The notes under the pieces: model-generated
Databases searched by the model: none
What the model was told of the DNA's origin: nothing
What the model saw: only the letters and a program-made list of their open reading frames with translations
Shown here: positions 5,912 through 7,563 of the stretch, in pieces
Layout: each line of letters opens with the position of its first letter
Position numbering within the stretch: position 1 is the stretch's first letter
Source: an uncultured Saprospiraceae bacterium
GTDB lineage: Bacteria; Bacteroidota; Bacteroidia; Chitinophagales; Saprospiraceae
Reading direction: 5' to 3'
Length of the DNA stretch: 7,563 nt
NCBI GenBank assembly: GCA_937959095.1
Contig: CALGLY010000492.1
Location: forward strand, 1-7,563
Translations under genes and position numbers: made by a program

Positions 5912-5933
5912 ATTCGTCTACGAATCAAATTTA
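5912..5933 (-). promoter_or_regulatory. Operator-like palindrome next to a -7-like box
   Basis: ATTCGTCTACGAAT (5912-5925) has perfect 6-bp arms. It directly adjoins 5926-5933, which reads TAAATTTG on the minus strand and matches the Bacteroidota -7 consensus TAnnTTTG. No good -33 element is found 19-21 bases further upstream, and the leader to the start at 5806 would be over 100 bases. It is a plausible regulated promoter for the outer-membrane protein gene, but only on pattern. Confidence 0.3.
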
Positions 5934-5941
5934 TACCTTTT

Positions 5942-7504
5942 CTACCAAGCATCCACTACCCGCTGTCCTCGTTTTTTAGGGATACTTTGCAAAGCAGTCG
6001 TTATCCATTTTCGAGTATCTTTAGGGTCTATTACTTCATCAAACTCTAAATAGGAAGCCGCTCGAATGGCTTTTCCGCGCTCATAAGCCATCGCTACCAG
6101 TTGTTCGTAGAGGGCTTGTTTCTCTTCAGGACTGTTGGTTGCTTCTAGCTCTTTTCGGAAGCCTAATTTCACGGCACCTTCCAAGCCCATGCCACCGAAT
6201 TCGCCTGTTTGCCAAGCCACCGTGAAGAAGGATTCATGTAGACTGCCACCAGCCATTGCCATTGCGCCTAGTCCGTAGGCTTTGCGTAGTACTACCGTCA
6301 GCATAGGCACGGTCAAAGAAGCTCCTACTAGAAACATCCGCGAGGAATGGCGCACCATAGCAGTCTGTTCACAATCTGGCCCGACCATGAAGCCCGGCGC
6401 GTCACAAAGCGATAAAATAGGAATACCAAAAGCATCGCAAAGCTGCATGAAACGCGCTGCTTTATCGGAGGCTGCACTATCAATAGCACCACCTAAATGT
6501 CGCGTACTATTCCCGATCAGCCCCATCGCTTTGCCTTCTATACGAATGAACGCGGTAATCAAATTTTTCGCATAAGCAGCCCGCAATTCTAGGACCGAAT
6601 CCGTATCAGCAAGTTTATTGATAACTTTGAAAATATCATACGCAAACTTTCGATTTTCAGGCACAGCCGTCCGCAGATCTTCTTGATTTCCACAGGTCCA
6701 ATCCTTTATATCGCCCTGAAAATAGGAGACGTACTTTTTAGCCACTGCCACAGCTTCTGCCTCATCTTTCACTAAAACATCAATCACGCCATTGGCATAT
6801 TGCATCTTTGCTGGCCCGATTTCTTTCGGATGAAACTTGCCTAAGCCACCGCCTTCTATCATGGCAGGACCGCCCATCCCTAGCGAAGTGTTTTCGGTAG
6901 CAATAATAACATCCGAACAGCCTGCTATAGCAGCATTACCAGCAAAACAGTAACCCGAAACAATGGCAATACGAGGCACTTTTCCGCTTAGTCGCGCATA
7001 TTCCACAAAAGTAGTAATGTCTAATCCACCCGAATTGATGCCATCAAAATCAACATCGCCAGGTCTGCCGCCACCGCCTTCCACAAAGAAGAGAATAGGC
7101 TTTTGGGCTTGCTTCGCAATTTGCATCATGCGATCGGTCTTTTTGTGGTTGAATGCACCTTGTGTACCAGCCAAAACCGTATAATCATAACTCAACACAA
7201 TACACTTACTTGCATCTTCATCGAAGAGTGCGCCATTTACCGCAGCAATGCCCGTGATGAGTCCGTCGGCAGGCGTTTGTTCCATTAGCTCTTGCTCGCT
7301 TTTGCGTCCGCGTTGTGCTGCCACCGTGAGTGAACCGTATTCTACAAAAGTACCTTCATCGCAGAGATCCGCTATGTTTTCTCGGGCTGTGCGTAAGCCT
7401 TTCGAGTGGCGTTTTGCTACGGCAGCAGGGCGATTTTCATCCCACAAATAGGCTTTTCGCTGAAATAATTCTTCTAAATCTTTCCGTATTTCTTTCTTTG
7501 ACAT
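5942..7504 (-). CDS. Acyl-CoA carboxylase, carboxyltransferase (beta) subunit
   Basis: The complete 520-residue protein has the two tandem crotonase-fold domains of a biotin-dependent acyl-CoA carboxyltransferase, which moves the carboxyl group from carboxybiotin to an acyl-CoA in the cytoplasm. The N-domain (~28-265) holds SYDYTVLAGTQGAFNHKKTD (105-124), EGGGGRPGD (142-150), SGYCFAGNAAIAGCSD (183-198) and GMGGPAMIEGGGLG (209-222). The C-domain (~285-505) holds GNSTRHLGGAIDSAASDKAA (331-350), CDAPGFMVGPDCEQ (367-380) and RKAYGLGAMAMAG (407-419). The EGGGGRPGD block replaces the DSGGARIQEG of ordinary propionyl-CoA carboxylase beta subunits and resembles the class found fused in single-chain long-chain acyl-CoA carboxylases, here free-standing. 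The substrate cannot be told. No biotin carboxylase or biotin carrier gene is in the window; it may lie upstream, beyond the right edge. Only 59 bp of upstream sequence is visible. Confidence 0.9.
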   Translation of the reverse strand: MSKKEIRKDLEELFQRKAYLWDENRPAAVAKRHSKGLRTARENIADLCDEGTFVEYGSLTVAAQRGRKSEQELMEQTPADGLITGIAAVNGALFDEDASKCIVLSYDYTVLAGTQGAFNHKKTDRMMQIAKQAQKPILFFVEGGGGRPGDVDFDGINSGGLDITTFVEYARLSGKVPRIAIVSGYCFAGNAAIAGCSDVIIATENTSLGMGGPAMIEGGGLGKFHPKEIGPAKMQYANGVIDVLVKDEAEAVAVAKKYVSYFQGDIKDWTCGNQEDLRTAVPENRKFAYDIFKVINKLADTDSVLELRAAYAKNLITAFIRIEGKAMGLIGNSTRHLGGAIDSAASDKAARFMQLCDAFGIPILSLCDAPGFMVGPDCEQTAMVRHSSRMFLVGASLTVPMLTVVLRKAYGLGAMAMAGGSLHESFFTVAWQTGEFGGMGLEGAVKLGFRKELEATNSPEEKQALYEQLVAMAYERGKAIRAASYLEFDEVIDPKDTRKWITTALQSIPKKRGQRVVDAW

Positions 7505-7563
7505 GATTTGCTAGTTGGTAAAAAACAATCTTCTTAGGAATGAATAAAGAATAAGTTGTAACA

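Overview
The window looks like chromosomal DNA of a member of the Bacteroidota, possibly a Saprospiria- or Cytophagia-type organism. This is inferred from AT-rich intergenic DNA, start codons without clear Shine-Dalgarno sequences, a promoter-like TAnnTTTG element, a DUF4230-type protein, a small signal-peptide/beta-barrel protein and a secreted plant-type LRR protein. No rRNA, tRNA or CRISPR array was seen.

Layout: (1) 1-616, minus: N-terminal part of a secreted leucine-rich-repeat protein that runs off the left edge. (2) 760-1053, minus: a minimal MNT nucleotidyltransferase of the MntA type, without its usual HEPN partner. (3) 1245-3365, plus: two tandem xisI-family genes, 4 bp apart, both broken. 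The first is split by a complete 1409-bp insertion sequence (1511-2919) with perfect 17-bp terminal inverted repeats and a perfect 9-bp target duplication (ATTAGATAT). Removing the element and one duplication copy restores an uninterrupted 120-residue XisI frame. The second copy carries a TGG-to-TGA-type nonsense codon at the conserved Trp of its GKIWIQ motif. (4) 3560-4819, plus: a membrane-anchored DUF4230-like protein. (5) 4952-5806, minus: an exported, probable outer-membrane beta-barrel protein with a CC-x5-CC tail, convergent with the previous gene across a 62-bp stem-loop with perfect 21-bp arms. (6) 5942-7504, minus: a complete acyl-CoA carboxylase carboxyltransferase (beta) subunit of the divergent 'EGGGGRPGD' class.

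How the parts relate: the right half (DUF4230 protein, outer-membrane protein, carboxylase) looks like ordinary host sequence with separate transcription units. The left half is an accessory patch where two normally paired modules (HEPN-MNT and XisH-XisI) each appear as a single half, back to back. The XisI side has been inactivated by two independent events. I found no convincing undescribed system. The best-supported new observation is the exact reconstruction of the disrupted xisI and the in-frame XisI-transposase chimera it creates.
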